This document shows, in pieces, positions 9,526-21,500 of a DNA stretch of 64,000 bases. Position numbers and translations under genes: made by a program. The DNA lies in assembly GCA_950097015.1 (NCBI GenBank), contig CATNEN010000012.1:799501-863500 (forward strand), read 5' to 3'. Numbering within the stretch: position 1 is the stretch's first letter; the number at the start of each line of letters is the position of its first letter. Origin of the DNA: Macrostomum hystrix (Eukaryota; Platyhelminthes; Macrostomidae). The notes beneath the pieces are model-generated. The model was not told where the DNA came from, did not search any database, and saw only the letters and a list, made by a program, of their open reading frames with translations.

Positions 9526-12361
9526 TGAATATTTGTTATTTAGTAAGAAAGTACAAAATAATACAATTCACTTCCGTCCAGCTCACAACAGTATGTCTGT
9601 ATAATTAACGGATAGGATAGAAGAAAGGCTTTACGGTTACGGTGCAGTTAAAAAAGGAATATAAAATAATTAATTCTCAAATAACAGCAATGTTAATTTT
9701 ATGGTAAACAAGACCAGATATGAATATTGTAAACTGTTTTTCTGTTATTTGCGGGGTTAGGGAATGCTAGATAGCTTTTATTAGTTGTGTGGCTTGGCGT
9801 TCTATTTTTACTTTCTGATGCCCCTCAATGTGCCTTTTTCTCAGCTTATCTATATGGCCAGTTTGTGGGTGTGTAAGTGGGGTGGGGTTAATAGAGAAAC
9901 AGCATTGGAACAGAACAACACAAACAGCTCCGACCAATGTGGGTGCTGCGTAGGTTGGGGTGGGTGGGACTTCAGTCCACGCGCACGCTATGGGGTTGGG
10001 GTGGGTGTCGGTGGGAAGGGTATTTTTTCGGTCCGGGGTAAATTACTAGGGCAAGAGAGAATCTTAAAAAATTGCCGGCAAGCGTATTCAGTTTGGTTTC
10101 AAGGCGAAGCCCTAGTTCTACATACAGGCAGAGACTGACAGGCGGACTGGCGGGTCAAGATCCCAGACCGAAGGCTTTGGCAATCCGACCTCGACCTCGC
10201 CTCGCCTAGCAACTAACTATGCTCTTCTTGTCAGTCTTCTGCTTTCAGTAATTTCCTAATTTTAAGCCAAAAAATGTACAGCACATTTACAGGAAACGTA
10301 CAGGCAAATGCTTAGCACAGCCAAGCAGTTATTTTGTTTTTTGTTTACGAAGATTTTGCTTTCCGTCCTAGTTTTTTTTATAAGAGATCGCTGGCTATGT
10401 GAATAAGAGGCAGCGGTAGGTTAAAAACTGTCTCTTTCTCTCTCTGCGGCCCTTGACCGCTTTGAGTGTAAATAACTAACGCAGCAGGGTAAATAATTGT
10501 GGCTTGTGAGCCATGTGTGCGCATGTGTGTATGACTGTGTGAATTGGCTGTCTGAACTATGAAGTATAAAGTGCATCTTGCGATTCGCATTTCTGCCTGG
10601 TCAACACAACACAACAGTCATTCGCCATTCGCTCTGTCAGTCTGCGCCTGTGCTATTTATTATTATTATTATTATTATCATCCAGTGTGATTTTTTACAA
10701 GAAGTTGTTTTCATTAATTTGTTGACCATAAAGGTTCACTCTTAGACTGACATTCCTTGACAATTAATATATATTTTTTGATTTCTTATTATTAATAGGA
10801 TTGTTATCTGTTTTATTGACAATATACGGTTTGCACTTATCGATCCTATTAATCCGCTTGTTTGTTTGGTTTGGGTAGCTTTTATTTACTATACTAAATG
10901 GTCTTAGTTCTAGTAGGTAGTAGTAGGAGTCTTCTTTTGGCCTGCCACAGCTCTGCTCCTAATCCCAAACTGTGTGCTCGTATAGTGCAGCACAAATCTC
11001 TTCTCTCTTCCTCTGCTGTCGCAGCGTTATCCCACAAAATAGGATTATTATAGTGTAAATCCTAGCACCATAAGACCAGCGCAAAAAAAACAGATCCAGT
11101 TTTCTATCCCCGCCTGCTGCATCGGGCCCTGCTGCTCCAGTGCCGGCTCCAAGTACCAAAGTACCAACCAAAAAATTGTAATTAGGTTGAATTAAACTAC
11201 CTACAATCAGTTACTTACGAATATATAGAGCTAGTTCAGAAAAGTAGCATATTGTGAGTTTGTCACACAAATTTAGGTGAACATTTTTTAATTCGCCAAT
11301 CTGAAAGCTCAGCTCAAAGCTTATACGTCCTTAAAGAAACGGACTGCACCCCTTGTTTGGCTGGGCATGGGCAGTTCGAAAAAGCTTGCGTAGAAACCGC
11401 AGTAGAAGTGGAAATCGCATATGAAGTTCTTGGAATTATACCACAAAAAATTATCTGGAGCCCCCATGGTCTTAGACAGTCTAACTCTAAGTCTTAGCCC
11501 CCATAACCTGATGAAGTTACGAAAGTCTCACGAATCTCTGTAAATCCCCCCAAGGATTGTGGCATAATCGAAACCACAGACAAATTAAAATCCTAGAAAG
11601 TTACGAGAATCTCTCAAAGTAATCCCAGAAGTTGCAGAAAATTCCGCGTTGATGCGGGAAACTGCCCTGAATACGTAATTTAATCGGTATGACGGTATTG
11701 TAATGGCAGCGCAAGTCGTATTGAGCTAGCTATGTAGCTCGCTTCCCTGCAGTCATTTTTATTTAAACAAACTGATTCAGCTTGCACGCTGGCTCCTACC
11801 TACTATGGCTATTGAAATGCTTTAACAGACTTATCGATATAAAGATGTTCAGAATTTCTGATCGGCTATACTATACTAATCACAGCCCATACGCTCACAA
11901 GATGCACATGTGTATATTTACAAAATTATTGAATTTGTACATGCAGATTACATTGAAAGCAAAAATTTGAAGCCCTTAGATTCCATGCCAATCCTGTCGC
12001 ATTTTCTCACCAAGTATTTGAAAAAACCAAAATACCCAGCTACGCGCGTCATGATTTAGACCACGCGAATTCATAAATAGCTTGCCAAGTACGAGTATGT
12101 TTAAAATTAATCGTAGATTTGTTCAATAGTTTCGAAAATATTTAATCTACTTGATATTCCCTACGTTGATTAAAACTTCTGTTACTTACGATTAGAAATG
12201 ACCGATTTATTAAGCATATAGTTGTATATTTTTACCATTTTCATACAACGAAAGAATTGGATACAAAGAATCCCTATATATTTCTGTGTTATAAACGGAT
12301 ACTTTCCTAGAACTCGTACCCGTGGAAAAGTAACTTTTCAAAGTGAGCAATAGATCTATCG
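9526..12361. other. divergent FoxP/UCK intergenic region
   Basis: About 2.8 kb between the two divergent start regions. It holds a G/GT-rich patch (about 9950-10025), a (TTA)n tract near 10657-10678 and otherwise AT-rich unique sequence. No ORF with coding character was seen. It presumably contains the promoters of both genes. Confidence 0.5.
11969..11997. repeat. 29-bp direct repeat, copy 1
   Basis: Begins GAAGCCCTTAGATTCCATGC. Identical over 29 bp to 12570-12598; the two copies flank UCK exon 1. Confidence 0.9.
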
Positions 12362-12369
12362 TATATATA
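12362..12369 (+). promoter_or_regulatory. candidate TATA box of UCK
   Basis: TATATATA-like run (GTATATATAGCC) about 100 bp before the UCK ATG. It would give a 5' UTR of about 70 nt. Position fits; not proven. Confidence 0.35.
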
Positions 12370-12465
12370 GCCACAATTTCCACAAATATCGTGTGCTCAT
12401 ACCTAAACAGAATATTCCAACATCAAAAAAAATTCTTCCGATTTTGTGACTAATTGAATAACAAT

Positions 12466-12522
12466 ATGAGTGACAAGCAGACGATTCTCATTGGAGTTGC
12501 TGGTGGAAGTTCATCAGGAAAG
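12466..12522 (+). CDS. UCK: UCK exon 1, P-loop
   Basis: MSDKQTILIGVAGGSSSGK then GTAAAG donor, phase 0. The Thr of the P-loop is the first codon of exon 2. Confidence 0.93.
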
Positions 12523-15500
12523 GTAAAGCGTATAATAGGAAATATGTTCAGTTTTGAAGCCCTTAAATGGAAGCCCTTAGATTCCATGCCAATCCTGTGA
12601 GGAAAGGATGATTGGGCTCAGCCCAATCAGCCCAATTATTAACAAATATACAAATATTATTTGTTGATGATTATGTAATGCAATGTCAACTTGTGTTTCA
12701 TTGTGTATAAAATAGGTTAGTTATATTCAGTTTAATAAGTAATGGCTATGATAAGAAAGCTAATTTTAATTATTAAGCAATAGGGCATAATTTCAGTCTC
12801 CCACTCTAAATTATTTTAAAATTTAAACACATATTTAATTACCAATCAAAGGCACCCTAACAACCCAGAGGCCCCTGAGCCTAAGGAGTGAGAAGCAAGT
12901 CAAGTCACAGCAATTAGGCCTAGGTCAAATTAAAGTCACCAAGGATAATAATCTGCCATCCATTACAGGATGTTGCCAAATAGATGCTTGATGAAGACTT
13001 GGCATCACATGAATTCCTAGAGCTGCAGCTAAAATAGATGTTGCTCGTTTCATACATACATGCCACAAAATTTGGACTTGCAGAGGGTCCATATACCTTT
13101 GATTGTATTTGTGTTGTCTTCTGGGTTTTTAGGGTCCAATTGATAGGAAATTTAGTATGTGTTACAATCCATTGGGATAATTTAGAGTAGGAAACTGAAA
13201 CCTATGCCAGAAATTGATTTTTATACACTCCATAAAGAAGTATGAAGCTCTATTATAGCCAAGGGTTGAAACCTACTTTCACCAAGTGTGCTGTCCCTAC
13301 CTTACTACGTACACCAACCTCTATAAAAAATCCTGTCTTAGTGACTTTAAATGTGATTTATCAAAATGGCTCATAAGTTACTGTGTTGCATGTATCTCCT
13401 TTGCCCCTGGCCCTTTAGCCACTCTTGTTTCTAGAAAATCCTTTGACTTTAAGTTCAGGCCTATTAGTATTTGTTCACTCTCAATACTCACTAGTGACTT
13501 GCCATAGTCTGGATCATGCTGGGTGCATACCCGAATGAAGAAATGAAAATTTTCATTTGTTTGTTGACTAAGGGTCAGACAAGATCTTGATCTTGTGATT
13601 GATATTCGAGATTTTGACCATTTTCTTGATCGAAATCTTAATCAAATCTCGATTTGAAATAGTGCCAAGATTCAAGATAAAAAACATAGATTTTTACATT
13701 CAATTTTATATAAGGCACTTGTAAAATAGCAACATTTGGAGAAAATGAATGGTTATAAATTTATAAAATATGAATCACTTTTTCCTTCCCTTCTTTTCAG
13801 ATCATTAAATTTGCTTGCCAGTCAAACAAAGACAAACTAATAAAACTACACAGTATTTAAAAGGGAAATAGTTAAAAAATGAATACATTTTTGACCTTCG
13901 TTAATTTTTTTCTTTGGTCTATGAAACTTTGTTTATGTATGCAAAATCAACATCGTCTAAAATCTCGAAAATCTCAATTGAAACTTGTATCATATCGCAA
14001 AAAATATTGAATCTAAAAAATCTTGAAAATTCAATATCAGTCGGACCCCTAATGCCGATGTACACCAAAAAGTGCTTTTGCACACCGATGTATGCTAAGA
14101 ATTTTTACTATAAATTTCTAGATAGTGGCTATTTGTACATATGATAGTCCATCCCAATGGTCAATGTACATTGCATGGCATTTAAACAAAAGTTAACTGT
14201 AGTATATTGTGTAAAAGTTGGGTTCTAAATAAGATTTTAAGCTTTTTGAGATAATTAGGCTCTTAGAAGCTCGCGAAGGAAATATATATTTTATTAAAAA
14301 AATGCTGAACTTTGTTTGAATGTTTGTTTGGAGTTTGTTTGAAGCTACACAATTTTTGAAACTTTTCAATCACTTTTAGATGACAATAGGAAATTTAAGC
14401 TTTAGCGCTTAGAGAGGCTTAGTTAGACTTAGCCAACAAGTTTTTTATTTCAATTTTTTGTCTATTTATTTTTTGCCACTCTAACATTCACCCATGTGCT
14501 ACTATACGCGGACGTAGACATGACGAGAAAATAAATGCGAAGCACCTTTTTGCACAGGGAGTATGCCAATTAGAAGCTTGTGCACGCCAATATATACCAA
14601 TGGCACAAATGTACGCCCGAAATTTCTGGCGTAAACTACATGATCCAAACTATGGGTGACTTGCCCTTAGCCTCTCTGAGCACTTCTGGATTGAGGCTCA
14701 AGAAAATAGAAAGTGGTAGAGTGGACTGGAGGCTATGCCCCCACTCTGCACACCATTGCCATGCTATTGCCTTGCCACCCAGCATTTTATGGCAAGATGC
14801 ACATTTCATGTACCATGCCACCTCTAGGCTGATTGAGATTAGATATACTGTCTAGAATAAAGGAGTTGGCCACAAAAGGGCTTTGTAGAGTGATTTATGA
14901 GGACTATTCATTTAAGACTTTAAGTTTTAATCCTAATTTTGAAGGTGAGATAGAATGTTTTTAACTGAGCTTTTTTGTAGCCTAAGATCCAAATCAGACC
15001 TGACTATTTCCTAATCCTAATCATGAAGTAGTATGCTTCTCTTATGCTATAAGTTTTGCTAACTATTCACATACTACAAATAATAATCTTGAAGTTAAAT
15101 GCAATTTAAAAAATACAATCATGACAATGACAAGATATTTTAAATTGCTTATCTCTAGACCTAATATACTATCACAAGTAAAATGTTATCATTCCTTTTT
15201 ATTTTAGTCATGTATTATTTATGTTTTTGAGTCCTAGTTTGTAGTTTTAGACAAAAAATCTTGCTACTTAAGACTCTTACACAAATAAAAGCATTCTAAT
15301 GTATAAGTGGCTAAGTACTCTATAAGGTTCAAGACTGTAGGAAAGCTTACATTTAAATAATTGAGTAAACTATATTAGCTATATATTGGTACATAGGTCT
15401 GATATTGGCAGCAGTATCCTAAACTAAGTAAATAGTTAAAATCTAATGATTCTAACAAAATGTAGTTGTTTAATAACTAAGGAATTTATTCATCATTTCA

Positions 15501-18500
15501 ATAAGTAAGTGCTTATTCCCACAGTCCCGTACCAATAATCTCAATGTTATCCACATGGATCCATGCAGAAAATTTTCTGCTTATCCACACGGCAGCTTGT
15601 ATGAATAGGTCTACAACTCTTTATATATGCCAGTGCTGTTAATTTCAATTATATCCATAGGGATCCATGCCGATAATTCTCTGCTTATCCACACAGCAGA
15701 GAAGAATAAGTAGGGACTTGAAAGTAGAGAAAAATCATAGCTATCTATCTAATGAAGAAAATTGTCCAGCAAAAGCATTGGGACACTGTTTTAACTCTCA
15801 AGAATTTAATGCCTAAGTCCGAAGGACACACAATTGTAAAGATTCGCAGAGGAAAGCACGGAACTAGTTAACATGCTTTCATCAAGTTTCTGAAACCCTA
15901 TTTTTGTACTGTAACAAGTCAGTAGTATCATTTGTGCATGTGTATCATATCATATTTCAAGCGTGTGTGCAATACAAATATCAGTGCGATTTCTCATGTG
16001 ATTGTTAGTAACATTATATATTATACAAAATTAACAATTATTCGAAATTTAACATGTGCATTGCTTGTAATTAAAAGAGGCCCTACTACAGGTACTGCAG
16101 GTTCTGGATAACATTTATGGCCAGTTGTATATAGTAGCATGAAAATTGCTACATAGTTCCTGTAAAATGTGCTTCAAGTTCTTTAAGTTATTGGCAAAAC
16201 AAGCTGCCATGTGGATAGGCAGAGAATTTTGGGCATGGATCCGTGTGGAAAAAATATAAATTAATGGCACGGCATGTATAAAGAGTTGTAGACCTATTCA
16301 TACAAGCTGCCGTGTGGATACACAGATAATTATCGGCATGGATCCATGTGGATAAAATTGAAATTATCAGCACAGGACAGTGGGAATAAGCTCTGCCTTT
16401 CAATAAATCTGTGTATTAACTTTAGTAAATAAATTAATTGTTCCCCTATTTTAACTAAGATACATGTCCTGTGCATGTTAGTAATATAATATGTCAGACA
16501 AATGACCCAACCAAAAATTCATTAGTTTGAGGGAAACAATATGTAGTTGACAAAACATATATACTGCTATAGTGCTTTAAGTTCACCTAACTGTAAATTA
16601 GGTGCCAAAAACTACCTAGGATAGAACTAAGTTTTAGGTTAGTGTGGTCACCTTCACAATCCTTGGACTGAACTTAATTTGCTAAATAAATGTAATATCC
16701 AGTAGCTAACTATGCTATTTGATATATATAGAGCCTATCTGGTCAAGGATTTTTCTGTTTATCTATTGGATACAAAACCTAATTCTTAATACATAATCAT
16801 CTGCCTTGCCCTTTTGAACGATTGTAAACAATACAAAGGAAAATGTTACAATAGTACAATAGTAATACAATAGTAGTAATAGTAGTAATACAATAGTAAG
16901 TTTTTTTATCCTTAAATGATATTCTTTTCTATTAAATTGTTGCATTTAATGACTAGGCCCAATGGGGTACAAGCTATGAACAATCATAGCTAACTATAGG
17001 GAATTTTTTATCAATACAACCTTAATATACAATGTTGATTCACAATATTAGCAGTAGATTCATTATTTTTATAATAGTAAGTTGGTTTCATATATAATTA
17101 TTTTTGTCTTTTAAAGCATTTATTAACTATGAGTATTATATATTTACATAGGCAAAATTAAAATATTTTATTGATTATCATTATCTTAAAACAGTCAAAG
17201 CTCAAGAATTATGAAAAAACAATAATTCATTGTTAATTATTTCTTATATGGTTAGATTATAGTGAACTATTTATACCATTTCCAATAAAGTCTTATTTCA
17301 ACAAAATGCTGAGAACTTACCTACATTTGCTTCAAAATGGCTAGTGTCTATTTTACATTGTTTAATGACAGATATTCTATTGCAAATTAAAAGTGTAAAA
17401 TTACATATGCCTGCTTGCTTTAATGAGTGTATGTAGGACAGTGTAGCCAGTTAAGTTGCATTGCAATCAGGCTCGTCCTATTCAGTTAAATGGAGAATCA
17501 GTCATCTTTCTTTGCCCTTTTATTTAGAATTGATAATGTTATGAGGTAACAGCTTCCCACTGTGAGTATAATGCTTACAACGATGGCTGGTGCTACGATG
17601 CAAGCAAGTAACAGAAAGGGAATGTTAGTATCCTCTAATTTATCAGGTTGCATGCTCGGTTCTAGAAATCTACTTTTTTCGTTTGCAGCTCAATTTCTGA
17701 TGTGACTTATACACTGTGGCTTATACACTGACAGTGAGACTGACTTGCACCACCTCCTCCCTTTCGTTTAGATGCGAAATGCCATAGACTTTTATTGATG
17801 CCAACCCTACTTGAAACTCAATTCTATATTTAGCTTGAGATTAAGACTTATTATGATGTATATTTAACATGCCATAGAGTCTAGACTACAAAAGCAGTCC
17901 TAAAGCAGACTGTTAGTAGGAACAGTCTTATATGTGATGTTACTTGCTTTGAGAATATACAAGCATGCATCATCTGCATGTATGCATGCTTTTATATTCC
18001 TAGGCAAGGACAACTTAATAACTCAGGACCGGAAACGAGCCAATTCATGGCGAAAAAAGTATGAGGCTCGTTTAAAAGCATTGTTCTATGGCCCATCCGT
18101 ATGCGCATGCTTTCAGTTGCGAATGTATACTCGTATCATATTTGACTTTTTAATAGGCAGTCAGAAGGCGGGTGCAGGGTCGGTTTTCTTAAATGTTGAA
18201 TAGTTTTATTACATAAAAAACGTCGTGAAAATACACAATGGGAAAGCTGTACATGCAGCACATGTATAAGGAAACTCGAGAAAAATTTACGATTCTTTCT
18301 TCATCTGAACTGCAAACAGAGAGGAAAATAACAGTCACATAACGGGACAAGAGCTGACTATGATTAATAGTAAAGTGTTTGCTCCAGGTTCGCTCACTGT
18401 CCACTCAGCTTCAGTATTTTTCTATCGTGCGCTTTATCAGGCGCATCATTAATTATCATTAATTGTTAATGAATTCATGTGGCCAGGCTAAATCTGATTA

Positions 18501-21500
18501 GCAAAGCACATTTGAAAAAAGTCTTACCGTCAGTTGATTAGGCAGAGACAGTCGCCAAGCCTCTCGTTCAGTTGCATGTTTAGGAAACGAAAATACTGTA
18601 ACATTCCGATCACGGTTACTATTGTAGTTTGAACAACAGAAAATAACGCTGCATTTTCTCGGCATGATATTTAGTTTCAGCTAGCAAGAATAAAAGTTCT
18701 CTTTCTCAATTGCAAGTGCATGCGAAGAACTCAATTTTCAGCTCAGATTTCTTCGCTTTCGTAGCTTTGGATGGGCCATAGAACAATGCTTTTAAACGAG
18801 CCTCATACTTTTTTCGCCATGAATTGGCTCGTTTCCGGTCCTGAGTTATTAAGTTGTCCTTGTTCCTAGGTCGAATATAAAAGCCCGTCAGTTGCTTCTG
18901 GTTTGTGCCGTAGACTAGCCAGCATTCTCAACTCTGTGACCCAAATTAGAAGCCCGCAGTCCAAACTAGAACGCAAAAATCGATATTAAAGTAATAATAA
19001 AAACTGGTGATTGATGGTGAAGGCACAAAGGCACTGGAGAAAGACATTGACGCCCGAAATAGCCTGTCTCTATTGACATTGAAAACCACAGTGAACCAGT
19101 AGTCCATTAATGACTGCTGCCAGTGCCACCCATTTGAGACGCGGCAAAATTGGCGGTCAATAATTTAGACCATTAATGACCGCTGCTGATGTCTATGGCA
19201 AACACCATGACAGACGAATCCTAGAGGTGGGAGAGAGAAAAATTGCAGAGTGTGGAAAGAGAGCCCTCTTTGTCTATGGTCAAAATCAACACAACTCGAA
19301 TCAGAGTGATATTAAGACTGTTTTCCGCCCAGAGCGAATGGAATTTAATCTGATTTTGAACGAACCGTTTTTGAGCCTACCTACGACAGATTAAGCTGGA
19401 CGAGACATGCCCATATCCGACTGGTCTGCTTCATTTATCGCAAGGGGACATCTGTGGCCTGATGATGGAACAGATTCAACAGAGAATAGAACGAGAGGCC
19501 GAGATGGAAAGAATGACGATGGAAACCCTGCCCGAGCTAGGAATAGAGGACGTGGATGAACTTCTGAAGGTATACGAAGACTCCAAAACGTAGTGCAGAT
19601 TTGGCCAGATTATCCAATGTCATCAGCAGTATTGGTTCTGAGGTCGACGAAGTTCAGGCACTGTCCGTAGCGGCACCGTTGCAAAAACTGGTGCCGAATC
19701 AAGTGACGGCACCGGGCGTCAAGTGGAAAACTGACTATCTACCTATTGCGACGTTATTCCTGTTACTATAATACATTTTCATGCAGAGAGTATCCGTAAT
19801 GGTGGTCCTCATTTGCCGCCTATATTTGTCTGTGTTTATGCCATGTTTATTACACAATCAAAAGTGCAAATATATATGTCAGAAACGCGTTGACTGCTTC
19901 CTCACGCAGAGAAAAGACAACTTTTTGCCATAGACAAAACGTGAGTCGCAGAATTCATTAATGACCGCTAAGAGCGGTTTTCAATGTAATGTAAGAATGA
20001 CTTGATTCAGATTCAGTGTTATTATATTACCTCCTGGTTGGGATTTTTGTGAGTAATAAGTACCGACATAAATTAATTAATTGGAGTACTGAAATTTGCC
20101 ATGCCGATTACTAGCAATTGTATGGGTAGTTTATAACTATATATTATAACTTCCCAGTTTCAATTATGTGCTAAAATGTCGAAAATTATATTTCTAAATC
20201 TACCTATAAAATGTTATATAGGCTAAAATTAACGTCGTTTACTCGTTAAATGTAAAAAAATATTTTTTTCAATACTATTTGTACTCAATAAAAACTCAAT
20301 TTTGAGTCGATTCTTACTAAAAAGTCCATCTCGCACACCACAGCGCAAACTGTGCAAAAAACAACTATAAAATGACTGATGAAAATTGGCCTTCAATAGC
20401 GATTTGATGGCTATAAGATGTATGACGGTGAAAGTTTAAAAACACAAATAACATAAAAAATCCTTCTCAACACTCTGGAATTAAGTGCGTTATTAAAACG
20501 TATGTTAGTATAGGCTGTCTAATACCCTGGTCGGTTAGAGAAAGCTTTTCAATGTCATTATAAGTTAGCAGAAGGATAAACTGCGTATCTCAGTGAAATT
20601 AGATTCCCTTCTCATCTTGAACTACCACACCGCAGACTTCGGTGTGCGAGCGCATAATGCAGCAGATTTCTGGGCCGCCGCACCTGCCTAGCCGTGTTGA
20701 CATTATTAGTATGAGCTCTTTTTATCGGCGGCTGACTGACAGTGAGCTGGAGGCTGCGCACGCTGGGTTGTTCAATTTCGACCATCCTGGTGAGTTACAA
20801 CTTTTACCGCTTCACCAGCATAGTCTATGGCATTCAGCCTGGAACAATAGACAGAAAATCTTCCGCGAGTCATTCTGGTGTTGTTTATATTGTCACTTTC
20901 CATTTTGAGGGATTGTGGAACCTTAGTTGTCAGCTTTTTATAAGCATTTTGCTTCCGCCTGGATTGATCAAATACCTATTGCCCATACTGCCTAGACACC
21001 TCAAATCTCTATTGCCCATACTGCCTAGACACCTCAAATCTCTATTGCCCATACTGCCTAGACACCTCAAATCTCTATTGCCCATACTGCCTAGACACCT
21101 CAAATCTCTATTGCCCATAGCTGCCTAGACACCTCAAATCTCTATTGCCCATGCTGCCTAGACACCTCAAATCTCTATTGCCCATACTGCCTAGACACCT
21201 CAAATCTCTATTGCCCATGCTGCCTAGACACCTCAAATCTCTATTGCCCATGCTGCCTAGACACCTCAAATCTCTATTGCCCATACTGCCTAGACACCTC
21301 AAATCTCTATTGCCCATGCTGCCTAGACACCTCAAATCTCTATTGCCCATGCTGCCTAGACACCTCAAATCTCTATTGCCCATGCTGCCTAGACACCTCA
21401 AATCTCTATTGCCCATACTGCCTAGACACCTCAAATCTCTATTGCCCATGCTGCCTAGACACCTCAAATCTCTATTGCCCATACTGCCTAGACACCTCAA

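Larger units (their letters stand above)
12523..20635. other. UCK intron 1, 8.1 kb, no minisatellite
   Basis: Strongly AT-rich intron. It holds three clear inverted-repeat elements (15505-16397, 17988-18884, 19076-19987) and a possible fourth (about 13568-14052). The rest is unique AT-rich sequence without coding signal. Confidence 0.7.
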
